Below are positions 23,315 through 31,975 of a DNA stretch of 64,000 bases, piece after piece. The notes under the pieces are model-generated. The model had not been told where the DNA came from. It saw only the letters and a list, made by a program, of their open reading frames with translations, and searched no databases. The DNA lies in contig NZ_CP029378.1 of the NCBI RefSeq assembly GCF_003268675.1, positions 3,224,001 through 3,288,000 of the forward strand, in the 5' to 3' direction. The position numbers and the translations under genes were made by a program. The DNA comes from Streptomyces bacillaris (GTDB lineage: Bacteria > Actinomycetota > Actinomycetes > Streptomycetales > Streptomycetaceae). The stretch's first letter is position 1, and the number at the start of each line of letters is the position of its first letter.

Positions 23315-24855
23315 GCGGCGACGGGCGCGAGGGCGACCGCCGCGACGACGAGGTGCGGGACGCGCGGCGGATACCGGGCCCGCGCGGTGCGGTGGACGAC
23401 CTCGACCTGGAGTCGGTCCCCCGGCCGGTGCTGCCGCCGCGCGGCGAGCACGCGCCGGAGGAGACGGCGCCGAAGCAGGAGGCGCCGGTGCCTGAAGACG
23501 GGGCGCCGGGGCAGGAGGCGTTGAAGGAGGAGGAAGCGCGGGAGGCGCCGGGAGCGAAGGAGCCGCAGGAGGCGCTGGAAGCCCCGGAGGAGCAGGCGCC
23601 GGAAGCGCTGGAAGCCCCCGAGGCTCAGGAGGCCCCGGAGGAGCAGGCGCCCGAGGAGGAGGGTGAGTACGTCGTGTACGAACCGCTCTCCGGGACCGCC
23701 TCCGACCCGGTCGCGTCGGCCACCCCGCCCGCCCCGGCCCTCTCCCATCAGGTCCTCAAGGCACTCCTCGGTGCCTGGGCGCTCTCCGCCTGTTCGGCCG
23801 GGGAGACCGCCGCCGTCGAGGAGCACCTCACCTCGTGCGCACCCTGTGCGGACGAGGCGCTGCGGCTGCGGGACGCGGTGGGGCTGCTGCACACCGACGG
23901 GTCCCTGGATCTCGATCCGGGGCTGCGGGCCCGGGTGCTGGACGGCTGCCTCGGGCGGCGCCCGGCCCGGATCCCGGTGCCGGGATGGGTCACGCCGTAC
24001 GACGCGGAGACCGCCCGGCTGGACGCGCTGGTGCGGGACTTCGGGGCCGCGGAGTGGCATGCGCCGGTGCGGCTCCAGTGGTTCGAGGAGGAGCGCGCGG
24101 TCACCCGCCGGACCACGGTCGCCGGGGTGATCGGCCACCTCATGGCCGTCGACGGGCTGCTCTCCGCCGTGCTCGGCCTGGAGGACCCGCTCGCCGCGGC
24201 CGAGGGGCGCGGCGGCTCCGAGGTGCCGCTCACCCCGGTCCGGCGCACCGAGGCGTACTGGGCGGCCACGCACCCGCCCGCCACCCGGGCCGTCCGCGAG
24301 CCCTGGCGCGACCTCACCCACCGGCTGATCAGCACGGCGTCGATCGCCGGCCGCAACGTGGCCGAGCGCTCCGTCTCGTACGGGGACTTCGCCCTGCCCC
24401 TCCAGGACGCCCTGCTGGACCGGGCCTTCGAGTGCTGGGTGCACGGCACGGACATCGCGGAGGCGGTGGACTATCCGTACGGGCCGCCCTCCGCCGCCCA
24501 TCTGCACCGGATGGTGGACCTGGCCGCCCGGATGCTCCCGGCCGCCCTCGCGGGGCGCCGCCGCGCCGGGCTGGCCGGACCGGCGAAGGAGCTGGTGGCG
24601 CCCGGGGAGCCGGGCCGCTCGGTCCATCTGGAGGTCGAGGGGCACGGCGGCGGTGACTGGTACATCGCGCTCGACTCCCCGGCCGCCGTCGGCTCGCCCG
24701 ACCGCGTGGTGGCGCAGGTGGCCCTGGACGGGGTGGAGTTCTGCCGGCTGGTGGCGGGCCACATCTCGCCGGTGGAGGCGGCCGCGGGTCAGGAGGGCGA
24801 CCGCGAGGCCATCCGCGACGTGCTGTTCGCGTCGGCCTCGCTCAGCCGGTTGTGA
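23311..24855 (+). CDS. ZAS zinc anti-sigma factor fused to MDMPI/DinB-like domain
   Basis: A 514-residue cytoplasmic protein. Residues 45-118 are a Pro/Glu/Ala-rich low-complexity stretch with EEQAPE and EAPEAQ repeats. Residues 140-190 form a zinc-associated anti-sigma domain: H146, H172, C176 and C179 fit HX25HX3CX2C exactly. Residues 215-490 match the mycothiol-dependent maleylpyruvate isomerase N-terminal (DinB-like) fold, with VIGHLMAVD and ECWVHGTDIAEA as likely metal-ligand helices. It is translationally coupled to the sigma factor, so it should be its inhibitor; the MDMPI-like part could sense thiol or metal state. No transmembrane segment. Confidence 0.85.
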   Translation: MSGDGREGDRRDDEVRDARRIPGPRGAVDDLDLESVPRPVLPPRGEHAPEETAPKQEAPVPEDGAPGQEALKEEEAREAPGAKEPQEALEAPEEQAPEALEAPEAQEAPEEQAPEEEGEYVVYEPLSGTASDPVASATPPAPALSHQVLKALLGAWALSACSAGETAAVEEHLTSCAPCADEALRLRDAVGLLHTDGSLDLDPGLRARVLDGCLGRRPARIPVPGWVTPYDAETARLDALVRDFGAAEWHAPVRLQWFEEERAVTRRTTVAGVIGHLMAVDGLLSAVLGLEDPLAAAEGRGGSEVPLTPVRRTEAYWAATHPPATRAVREPWRDLTHRLISTASIAGRNVAERSVSYGDFALPLQDALLDRAFECWVHGTDIAEAVDYPYGPPSAAHLHRMVDLAARMLPAALAGRRRAGLAGPAKELVAPGEPGRSVHLEVEGHGGGDWYIALDSPAAVGSPDRVVAQVALDGVEFCRLVAGHISPVEAAAGQEGDREAIRDVLFASASLSRL

Positions 24856-24864
24856 TCAGCCGGG

Positions 24865-25764
24865 TCAGTTGAAGATCACCGTACGGTGGCCGTTGAGCAG
24901 GATGCGCCGCTCCGCGTGCCACTTCACCGCGCGCGCCAGCGCCTGGCACTCCACGTCCCGGCCGATCGCGACGAGCTGGTCGGGGGTCACGTCGTGGCCG
25001 ACGCGCTCCACCTCCTGCTCGATGATCGGGCCCTCGTCCAGGTCGGCGGTGACGTAGTGGGCGGTGGCGCCGATCAGCTTCACGCCCCGGGCGTGCGCCT
25101 GGTGGTAGGGCTTGGCGCCCTTGAAGCTCGGCAGGAACGAGTGGTGGATGTTGATGATCCGGCCGCTCAGCTGCTTGCACAGATCGTCCGAGAGCACCTG
25201 CATGTAGCGGGCGAGGACGACCAGCTCGACGTCCTCCTCACGGACCAGCTCCAGCAGCTGCGCCTCGGCCTCCGCCTTGTTGTCCTTGGTCACCGGGAGG
25301 TGGCGGAAGGGGATGCCGTACGAGGCGACCAGCTCGGCGAAGTCCGTGTGGTTGGAGACGACGGCCGCGATCTCGACGGGCAGCGCCCCCGTACGGGAGC
25401 GGAACAGCAGGTCGTTGAGGCAGTGGCCGAACCTGCTGACCATCAGGACGACCCGCATCCGCTCCGCCGGCCGGTGGATCTGCCACTCCATCCGGAAGGC
25501 CTCCCCGATCGCGGCGAAGCTGGCGCGCAGCTTGTCCACGGTCACGGTGGCGTCCGCCGAGAAGTGGACGCGCATGAAGAACAGACCCGTGTCGTGGTCC
25601 CCGAACTGCTGACTGTCCTCGATGTTGCAGCCGGTCATGAAGAGGTAACTCGACACGGCGTGCACGATGCCCTGTTTGTCGGGGCAGGAGAGGGTGAGGA
25701 CGTACTGCTCGGGCAGGGCGGTGTCCGAGGCGGCCGGGGGCGTGGCGGGCTGCGGTGCGGTCAT
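24865..25764 (-). CDS. purU: formyltetrahydrofolate deformylase
   Basis: A 299-residue PurU: N-terminal ACT domain (about 20-100, YVLTLSCPDKQGIVHAVSSYLF) and C-terminal formyltransferase fold (about 105-295) with NIHHSFLPSFKGAKPYHQAHARGVK and TADLDEGPIIEQEVERV, carrying the catalytic Asn-His-Asp. It hydrolyses 10-formyl-THF to formate and THF and balances one-carbon pools. The start GTG/ATG at 25764 keeps a 20-residue Pro/Ala lead. It is convergent with the anti-sigma gene, only 9 nt between stops. Confidence 0.95.
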   Translation of the reverse strand: MTAPQPATPPAASDTALPEQYVLTLSCPDKQGIVHAVSSYLFMTGCNIEDSQQFGDHDTGLFFMRVHFSADATVTVDKLRASFAAIGEAFRMEWQIHRPAERMRVVLMVSRFGHCLNDLLFRSRTGALPVEIAAVVSNHTDFAELVASYGIPFRHLPVTKDNKAEAEAQLLELVREEDVELVVLARYMQVLSDDLCKQLSGRIINIHHSFLPSFKGAKPYHQAHARGVKLIGATAHYVTADLDEGPIIEQEVERVGHDVTPDQLVAIGRDVECQALARAVKWHAERRILLNGHRTVIFN

Positions 25765-25792
25765 CCTCGTAGGGTGCCACAGCCGCCCGGTC

Positions 25793-26290
25793 TCAGGCGG
25801 CCCTGGTCATGATGCGGATGACGTCCAGCGAGCGCGGCGGGGTGTCGGGGTCCTCGCCGTCGTTGGTGGCGAGCATCACATGCGCCTCGCGGGCCGCGTG
25901 GACCGCCTCCGGCCAGCCGTGGTGCTCCAGGTAGGCCGATACGGGGGCGTCCGCGCCGACCTGGTGCATGATCCGCAGGACCCGCAGGGCGGCGGCGTCG
26001 ACGGCGGCCGCCTCGGCGGAGTCCCTGAATATGGTGCCGACGTACTTCTCGGCGGACCAGTTGTCGAGCCAGGTGTCCTCGACCAGGCGGTACACGGCGT
26101 CGGTGACGTCCCCGTACCCCTCCCGGCCGACGAGCCAGCACTCGTGGTGGAAGACGGGGTCGGAGAGCATGTGCAGCGCCGAGCGCACGTTGGTGCGCCA
26201 GCGCCACCACGGCATGTCAGTGAGCGGCATGACGCCCATGGTGGAGGAGCGACGGCCGCGACGGGAAGAGTTCTCCGAACCTTGCTGCAC
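25793..26290 (-). CDS. conserved hypothetical protein
   Basis: A 165-residue protein without a domain I can name. It is soluble, rich in Trp and charged residues at the N-terminus (MPWWRWRTNVRSALHMLSDPVFHHECWLVGREGYGDV read in parts), with a helical C-terminal half ending LDVIRIMTRAA. The first 17 residues are Ser/Arg-rich and the true start may be an internal ATG (residue 18 or 21). It lies 28 nt upstream of purU on the same strand and is likely co-transcribed; the family appears typical of Streptomyces from memory. Confidence 0.72.
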   Translation of the reverse strand: MQQGSENSSRRGRRSSTMGVMPLTDMPWWRWRTNVRSALHMLSDPVFHHECWLVGREGYGDVTDAVYRLVEDTWLDNWSAEKYVGTIFRDSAEAAAVDAAALRVLRIMHQVGADAPVSAYLEHHGWPEAVHAAREAHVMLATNDGEDPDTPPRSLDVIRIMTRAA

Positions 26291-26413
26291 GGTCGTCGAT
26301 CGTACGTTCCCCTCCGGCGGGCCCGCGCGGGCCCCCGTAATTCACCTTCTCGTCACCGAGCGTTGAAGAGCGCACACCATGGCGTTACCCCGGGGGCGGG
26401 AGCGTTGCTGAAC

Positions 26414-27691
26414 ATGACCGGACGGAGACGCACCGCCTTCCCCCGCCCCTTCCCCTTCCTCATCGGCACGGCGGTGGCCGGAGCGCTGCTGCTGTCCGGC
26501 TGCGGCGTGCTCCCCGGAGGCCCGGGGGGCTCCGGGGAGCCGGTCACGGTGATGACCTGGGCCCCCGACCAGGTGGACGACGTCGACGCGGTGAGCATGC
26601 CGGGCGTCCCCGCGATGGCCCGGACGTACGCCCGCTGGATCAACGAGCAGGGCGGCATCCGCGGCCGCGAGCTGCGGGTCATCACCTGTGACGAGCGCGA
26701 CACCGCGGCGGGCGCCGAGCGGTGCGCCCGGCAGGCCGTGGACCGGGGGGTGGCCGCGGTCGTCGGTTCGTACAGCCGGCACGGGCAGAGCGCCATCCCG
26801 GTGCTGGAGTCCGGCGGCATCCCGTACATCGGCGGGTACGGCGCCTCCGACGAGGAGTTCCGCAGCTACCTCTCGTACCCGGTCAACGGCGGTCAGTCGG
26901 CGCTCCTCGCCGGGCACGGGCGGCAGCTCGCGGAAGGCTGCGAGCGGGTCTCGCTGGTGCGGCCCGACTCGATCGGCGGGGCCCGGATGCCGCAGCTCCT
27001 CAACACCGGGCTGCTCGCCGCCCAGCGGCCCGAGTCCACCGACATCCTGGCCCCGGAGCGCGCCACCTCCTACGACGAGCAGGCGGCGAAGGCGCTGAAA
27101 CGGGCGGGCGGCAACTGTGTCGCGGCGGTGCTCGGTTCGCGTACGGAGACCTTCTTCGACTCCTTCCGCCGGCTGGAGCCGGAGGGCGAGCGGGTGCGGA
27201 TCTCCTCCGTGCTCGGCAGCGTCAGCCAGCCGCTCATCAACCGCACGGGCGGCCGGAAGAGCCCGTTCGAGGGGGCCTACGTCACCGGCTGGTACCCGGA
27301 CGCGGGCGACCCGCGCTGGAACGAGATGCGCGAGGTGATCCGGAAGCACGCCTTCGGGGACAACCGCATCGACCCGGACGACACGGGCGTGCAGACCACG
27401 TGGATCGCGTACACCGTGCTGCGGGCGGTCGTCGGGACGATCGGCGACGACACGGTCACCGCGAACAAGGTCACCTCCTCGCTCAACCGGGGCACCGAGG
27501 TCGACACGGGCGGTCTGACCCCGGTGCTCCGCTGGCGGTTCAAGGACCTGCTGGGGACCTCGCCCTACCCGCGGATCGTCAACGCGGAAGTGACGTTCCA
27601 GGTGGTACGGGAAGGGCGGCTCACCGCCCAGAAGAAGGGCTTCGTGGATGTCGCGGAGGCCCTGTCGGACGCCCGGCGGACGGCGGGCTGA
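26414..27691 (+). CDS. ABC-type branched-chain-amino-acid-like solute-binding lipoprotein
   Basis: A 425-residue type-1 periplasmic binding protein. The N-terminus has a lipoprotein signal with lipobox LLLSGC (Cys near residue 30). The binding fold includes TYARWINEQGGIRGRELRVITCDERD and AAVVGSYSRHGQSAIPVLESGGIPYIGGYG, as in LivK-like proteins. No transporter permease or ATPase is adjacent, so it is an orphan receptor, or works with distant components. ATG 26414 is the start giving the signal peptide directly. Ligand unknown. Confidence 0.87.
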   Translation: MTGRRRTAFPRPFPFLIGTAVAGALLLSGCGVLPGGPGGSGEPVTVMTWAPDQVDDVDAVSMPGVPAMARTYARWINEQGGIRGRELRVITCDERDTAAGAERCARQAVDRGVAAVVGSYSRHGQSAIPVLESGGIPYIGGYGASDEEFRSYLSYPVNGGQSALLAGHGRQLAEGCERVSLVRPDSIGGARMPQLLNTGLLAAQRPESTDILAPERATSYDEQAAKALKRAGGNCVAAVLGSRTETFFDSFRRLEPEGERVRISSVLGSVSQPLINRTGGRKSPFEGAYVTGWYPDAGDPRWNEMREVIRKHAFGDNRIDPDDTGVQTTWIAYTVLRAVVGTIGDDTVTANKVTSSLNRGTEVDTGGLTPVLRWRFKDLLGTSPYPRIVNAEVTFQVVREGRLTAQKKGFVDVAEALSDARRTAG

Positions 27692-27722
27692 CGCCGGGGC
27701 CGCCGCTTCGAGGCCCGGAGCC

Positions 27723-27740
27723 CGGAGTCCCGGGACTCCG
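27723..27740. terminator. palindromic hairpin between convergent genes
   Basis: CGGAGTCC CGGGACTCCG forms an 18-bp perfect palindrome within a longer GC-rich stem between the lipoprotein gene (ends 27691) and the Gln/Pro-rich protein gene (ends 27760). Confidence 0.55.
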
Positions 27741-27759
27741 TGGCGGGCCTCCGTCAGGG

Positions 27760-29355
27760 TCACAGCTCCACGGGGGTGTGCTTCGTCAGGCCGTACTTCT
27801 CGGCGATGGCGTTCCACAGCCCGGCGGCCTCCTTCTTGGCCTTGGTCGCCTCGCCGCTCTGCCGGTTGGCGCGGGCCGTCTCGTTCGTCGACCGGGCCTT
27901 GCCGTCCTTGCAGACGCTCTTGTTCTTCTTCGCCTGCCGGGCCCAGGTGGCGTAGTGCTCGTCGGCGGCGGCCGAGGCCTTCCACGCCCTGGTGAGCGAG
28001 GAGTTGAGCGCCTCGTGCTGCGGCAGCTCGTCGAGCGTGAGGGCCTCCAGCCGGGTCACCAGGTCGCGGCGCTGCTGGGCGGCGCCCTTCAGATCGGTGT
28101 TGGCCGTGTCCAGGTCCGTGCAGGACTTGATCTTCTCGACCGCGCTGATCACCGCGGCCCGGCTGTTGTTGCTGTCGGCCAGCAGCTTGTCCAACGCCTC
28201 GGCCTGCGGCTTCGCCGGGTCGGGTGGCGGCGCCTCGGTGGTGGGGGTGGCGGGCGGTGAACTCTGCGAGGCGACCGTCTGCGTGGTGTCCTTGGCCTTG
28301 TCGTCCCCACCGCCGCCGCTGAGGAGCGCGCCCGCGCCGAGCCCGATGACCGCGCAGCCGACGACGACCGACGCGATCAGCGGCACATGGGCGCCGCGCC
28401 GGCGCGGGGGGTCGCCGCCGTCGTCGTACGGGGGCGGCTCGGCGGCCCCGTCGTTGCCGCGGAACTCCTGGAGCCCCGACTGGTAGCCCTGCGGCGCCTG
28501 GGGCGGCAACTGGCCGCCGGGGTGGCCGTGCTGGGGCTGCTGGGGGCCGCTCCGGTAGCCCTGGTGGGGCGGCTGGTCGTACCGCTGGGGCGGCAGCTGC
28601 TGGGTGGCGTCCGCGGGCGCCTCGGCGCGGAACAGGTTGTCGAACTCGGAGGGCGGCTGCCGCTCCTCCGGCGCACCCGGCCTGATCCCGTACGGGGCTC
28701 CGCCGGGCACGGGCGATATGTACTGCGTGGCGTCCGCGTCGCCGCCCGGGGCGGGGGCCGGGACCGGCGCGATGTACTGCGTGGCGTCGGCGTCCCCGCC
28801 GGGCGTGGCCTCCGGGGGCAGCGGCTGCGCGTACGGCTGGGGCTGCTGGTGCGGCTGCTGCTGGTGGGGCTGCTGGGACGGGTACTGCTGGTGCTGCTGG
28901 AACGGGTCGGAGTGCTGCGGCGGCTGGTGCTGCTGCGGCTGCTGCTGGTACGCCCCGGCGCCCCCCTGCCCGTACGACTGCGGCAGCTGTCCCTGGCCGT
29001 CGTACGACTGGTCCTGTCCCTGCGCGGGCGGCAACAGCTGGGAGTGCTGCTGCGGCTGCTGGGGCTGCGGGTAGCCGTACGCCCCCGGCGCCTGCCCACC
29101 CGGTACCGGCCCGCCCGGTATCTGCCCGCCCGGCTGCTGCGGGGCGTCGGACTGCGGCCCCCAGGGCTGACCCCACGGCTGCCCGCCCGCAGGCACGGCC
29201 TGTCCGGCCGGCTGCCCGGCGCCCTGGTCGGCCGGGCCGCCGGTGGGCGCCCCCGGGATCCAGGGGGCGCCGCCGTCCGAGGGCAGCACGACACCTTCGT
29301 GCGCGGGCCGTCCGGCGGGGAGCTGTTGCTCGCCGCCCTGTCCGCTCTGCGTCAC
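27760..29355 (-). CDS. Gln/Pro-rich single-pass membrane protein
   Basis: A 531-residue protein. The first 320 residues are disordered, rich in Gln, Pro and Gly, with QPQQPQQ and HQQQPHQQPQ runs. They include two near-identical motifs, PGGDADATQYIAPVP and PGGDADATQYISPVP, and a third, DATQQLPPQ. One transmembrane segment (HVPLIASVVVGCAVIGLGAGALL) is near residue 335. The extracellular 170 residues are helical with two cysteines (SCTD, VCKDG) and probably form one disulfide. Domain function unknown; the Thr motifs with Ile/Leu at +3 look like FHA-docking phosphothreonines (inference). Related proteins are common in Streptomyces. Confidence 0.82.
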   Translation of the reverse strand: MTQSGQGGEQQLPAGRPAHEGVVLPSDGGAPWIPGAPTGGPADQGAGQPAGQAVPAGGQPWGQPWGPQSDAPQQPGGQIPGGPVPGGQAPGAYGYPQPQQPQQHSQLLPPAQGQDQSYDGQGQLPQSYGQGGAGAYQQQPQQHQPPQHSDPFQQHQQYPSQQPHQQQPHQQPQPYAQPLPPEATPGGDADATQYIAPVPAPAPGGDADATQYISPVPGGAPYGIRPGAPEERQPPSEFDNLFRAEAPADATQQLPPQRYDQPPHQGYRSGPQQPQHGHPGGQLPPQAPQGYQSGLQEFRGNDGAAEPPPYDDGGDPPRRRGAHVPLIASVVVGCAVIGLGAGALLSGGGGDDKAKDTTQTVASQSSPPATPTTEAPPPDPAKPQAEALDKLLADSNNSRAAVISAVEKIKSCTDLDTANTDLKGAAQQRRDLVTRLEALTLDELPQHEALNSSLTRAWKASAAADEHYATWARQAKKNKSVCKDGKARSTNETARANRQSGEATKAKKEAAGLWNAIAEKYGLTKHTPVEL

Positions 29356-29552
29356 CGGGACTCCTACGTGTCAACCAACGGAATCGTCGGCTCACGCTAT
29401 CGGGTGGTCGCCCGCCTCCGCCAAGCGCGTGGTCCCCCTCACCACCCCTTCACAGGCGGGTAACACCCAGCCCCCGCAGGACGCTGTTAACGGCCGGACC
29501 GCCGACTCCGCACGGACCGCGCCCGGAGGTCACCCCGCTGTCGCCGCCGCCC

Positions 29553-30935
29553 TCACGCCGCCTGGAGCTCCAGCCGCTCGCCGAACTCCCGTACGGCGGG
29601 CTCCTGTCCGTACGGCGCCAGGCGCTGCTGGAGGTCGTCGAGATATTCGGAGCCCCGGCTGGAGCGGACCGTCCCGAGCAACTCCATCGCCCGCGTCCCC
29701 GTGTGGCAGGCGCGCTCCACCTCGCGCTGCTGGACCTGGGCCGAGGCGAGCAGCACGAGGCCGATGCCCCGGCGCCTGGCCCGGGTCTCCGGCAGGGCGG
29801 CCAGCGCCTCCTTGGCCCGGCGCGCGGCCTCTGCCGCCTGGCCGAGGTCCCGGTGACAGTGGGCCAGCTCGTCCGCGAGGTACCCGTGGTCGAAGTGGGC
29901 GATCCACTCCGGGTCGTCGCCCGTGTCCGGCTCGGCCTGCTCCAGCGCGGCGACCGCGCGCCCCATCACCACCTGGCAGGTGCGGGCGTCCCCGAGGAGC
30001 GCGTGGCCCCGGGCCTCCGCCGCGTGGAACATCGCCTGGGCGCGGGGGGTGACCTGGCCGCGGGCGCCTTCCTGGGCGGCGCGGGCGAGTTGGGCGATCT
30101 CGCGCGGGTTGCCGAGCTGGGCTGCGAGGTGGCTCATCGAGGCGGCGAGCACATAGCCGCCGTACGCCCGGTCCCCGGCGGCCTGGGCGAGCCGCAGCGC
30201 CTGGATGTAGTAGCGCTGGGCGAGCCCGGGCTGGCCGGTGTCGACCGCCATGTAGCCGCCGAGTTCGGTGAGGCGGGCGACGGCGGCGAACAGCTCGCGG
30301 CCGACCTGTTCGCGGTACGCCCCCGAAAGCAGGCCGGAGACCACGCTGTTGAGGTAGTGCACCAGCACCGGGCGGACGTGGCCGCTGCCGAAGCGGTGGT
30401 CGAGGTCGGTGAGGGCCGTGGTCATCGCCTTCACCGCCGCCACGTCGGCCATCCCGACCCGGGCCCCGGCCGCCCGTTCGACCTGGGGGTCCTTGCCGGA
30501 GATCAGCCAGTCGCGGCTGGGCTCGACGAGGGCGGAGGCGGCGACGGCGGAGCCGGTGAGCAGATCGCGGCGGCCGACGTCGCTGCGCCACAGCTCGCAG
30601 ACCTGCTCGATCGCCCCGGCGACGGTCGGTGCGTAACTCAGGCCCACACCGGAGGCCAGGTTCTTGCCGTTGGCCATGCCGATCTCGTCGATCGTGACCG
30701 TGCGGCCCAGCTTGCGGCCGATCGCCTCGGCGATGATGCCCGGGGCCCGGCCCCGGGGCTGCTGTCCGCGCAGCCAGCGGGCCACGGACGTCTTGTCGTA
30801 CCGCAGGTCGAGGCCGCGCTCGGCCCCGACCATGTTGACGCGGCGGGCGAGGCCCGCGTTGGAACAGGCGGCTTCCTGGATGAGCGTCTGGAGCCGTTCG
30901 TTGGGCTGGCGGGCTACGAGAGGCCTTGCTGCCAT
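29553..30935 (-). CDS. NsdA-like regulator with TPR domain
   Basis: A 460-residue cytoplasmic protein. The N-terminal about 75 residues have a helix-turn-helix-like region (ACSNAGLARRVNMVGAERGLDLRYDKTSVARWLRGQQPRG read in parts). The rest, about 150-450, is a TPR-type helical array (RYYIQALRLAQAAGDRAYGGYVLAASMSHLAAQLG). This matches the Streptomyces family that includes NsdA, a negative regulator of sporulation and antibiotic production in S. coelicolor; whether this is NsdA itself or a paralogue is not clear. ATG 30935 has AGGGGGAAA directly upstream. It is divergent from a primase-like gene. Its presence near a biosynthetic cluster may be coincidental. Confidence 0.8.
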   Translation of the reverse strand: MAARPLVARQPNERLQTLIQEAACSNAGLARRVNMVGAERGLDLRYDKTSVARWLRGQQPRGRAPGIIAEAIGRKLGRTVTIDEIGMANGKNLASGVGLSYAPTVAGAIEQVCELWRSDVGRRDLLTGSAVAASALVEPSRDWLISGKDPQVERAAGARVGMADVAAVKAMTTALTDLDHRFGSGHVRPVLVHYLNSVVSGLLSGAYREQVGRELFAAVARLTELGGYMAVDTGQPGLAQRYYIQALRLAQAAGDRAYGGYVLAASMSHLAAQLGNPREIAQLARAAQEGARGQVTPRAQAMFHAAEARGHALLGDARTCQVVMGRAVAALEQAEPDTGDDPEWIAHFDHGYLADELAHCHRDLGQAAEAARRAKEALAALPETRARRRGIGLVLLASAQVQQREVERACHTGTRAMELLGTVRSSRGSEYLDDLQQRLAPYGQEPAVREFGERLELQAA

Positions 30936-31237
30936 ATTTCCCCCTGGAACAGTCTGAATAGGTGGATACGCGGATACGCGCCGGTCGATGGATGGATCAC
31001 TGCCCGTCACCTGCTCAAGAAATGCGCATATTCCATCGGCATTCGGTACGGGCACAGCGAGTTGCCCGTCCGGGCAGGGCGGGACGCCCGGCCCTGGTGG
31101 GTGCTACCCCCGCAGTGGGGCACCGCCTCACGCGCGCCCCCGCCCGTGCTCCGATGCGCCCCACATGCAGGATCGATGCGCCGCCCCCGGTTCAGGGCAG
31201 GCCGTAACCCCAGGTGACGGCGGGAGTTGTGCTGGTC

Positions 31238-31915
31238 GTGGAAGAGCCCATGGGAGTCACGGAAGCCGCAACGGTCCCTCAGCAGCGGGGCGAGCAACTG
31301 CTCGACGCCGCCGTGCGATACGCGGAAGAGCGCCACTGGGACGTGTTCCCCGGCACCTGGCTGGAGGCCGTGGAGGGGATCGAGCGCTGCTCCTGCGGCG
31401 AGCCGGCCTGCCCCCTGCCCGGGGCCCACGCCGGCCGCCCCGACTGGGCGGGCCAGGCGACCGGCAGCGGGGCGGCGGCCCGGCGGATGTGGTCCCGGCA
31501 GCCGCGCGCCTCGGTGCTCCTGCCGACCGGCCGCGCGTTCGACGCGCTGGAGGTGCCGGAGTCGGCCGGGTTCCTGGCGCTGGCCCGGATGGAGCGGATG
31601 GACCTCACGCTCGGCCCGGTGACCTGCACCCCCGACCGTCGGATGCTCTTCTTCGTGCTCCCGGGCGCGGCGGCCAAGATCTCCGAACTGGTGCGCGCGC
31701 TCGGCTGGAACGCGGAGGCGATCGATCTGACCGGCCGTGGCGAGGGCCACTACATCGCCGCCCCGCCCACCCGGGTCGGCGGGCGCGGGGCCGTGCAGTG
31801 GGCCCGTAAGCCCACGACCGTCAACCGGTGGCTGCCCGATGTGGACGAGCTGGTCAGCCCGCTGGCGTACGCCTGCGCACGCGAGGCGGCGGACGCCCGC
31901 GCACGCGCTTCGTAG
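31238..31915 (+). CDS. bifunctional DNA primase/polymerase-like protein
   Basis: A 225-residue protein resembling the N-terminal domain of archaeo-eukaryotic primase/prim-pol proteins: the HWDVFPGTW opening and CSCGEPACPLPGAHAGRPDWAGQATG with a zinc-like cysteine cluster, then VLLPTGRAFDALEVP. The family's key acidic polymerase residues are not obvious, so activity is doubtful; many Streptomyces carry this standalone form. The GTG at 238 bases into this kilobase (31238, MEEPMGVTE) aligns with the usual start MEExxxVTE as I recall it; GTG 31214 and ATG 31250 are alternatives. Upstream, 300 nt separate it from the divergent NsdA-like gene. Confidence 0.72.
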   Translation: MEEPMGVTEAATVPQQRGEQLLDAAVRYAEERHWDVFPGTWLEAVEGIERCSCGEPACPLPGAHAGRPDWAGQATGSGAAARRMWSRQPRASVLLPTGRAFDALEVPESAGFLALARMERMDLTLGPVTCTPDRRMLFFVLPGAAAKISELVRALGWNAEAIDLTGRGEGHYIAAPPTRVGGRGAVQWARKPTTVNRWLPDVDELVSPLAYACAREAADARARAS

Positions 31916-31975
31916 CCCCGGAAGGCGCCTTTCGTAGGGTGGTCCCATCAAGTGGGGATATCGAAAGGCTGTGCC

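Noticed and set aside
26342..29395. Minus-strand open frame of about 1000 codons across two genes
   Set aside because: It overlaps the lipoprotein gene and the Gln/Pro-rich gene in other frames, has Arg/Ala-rich composition, and no domain.
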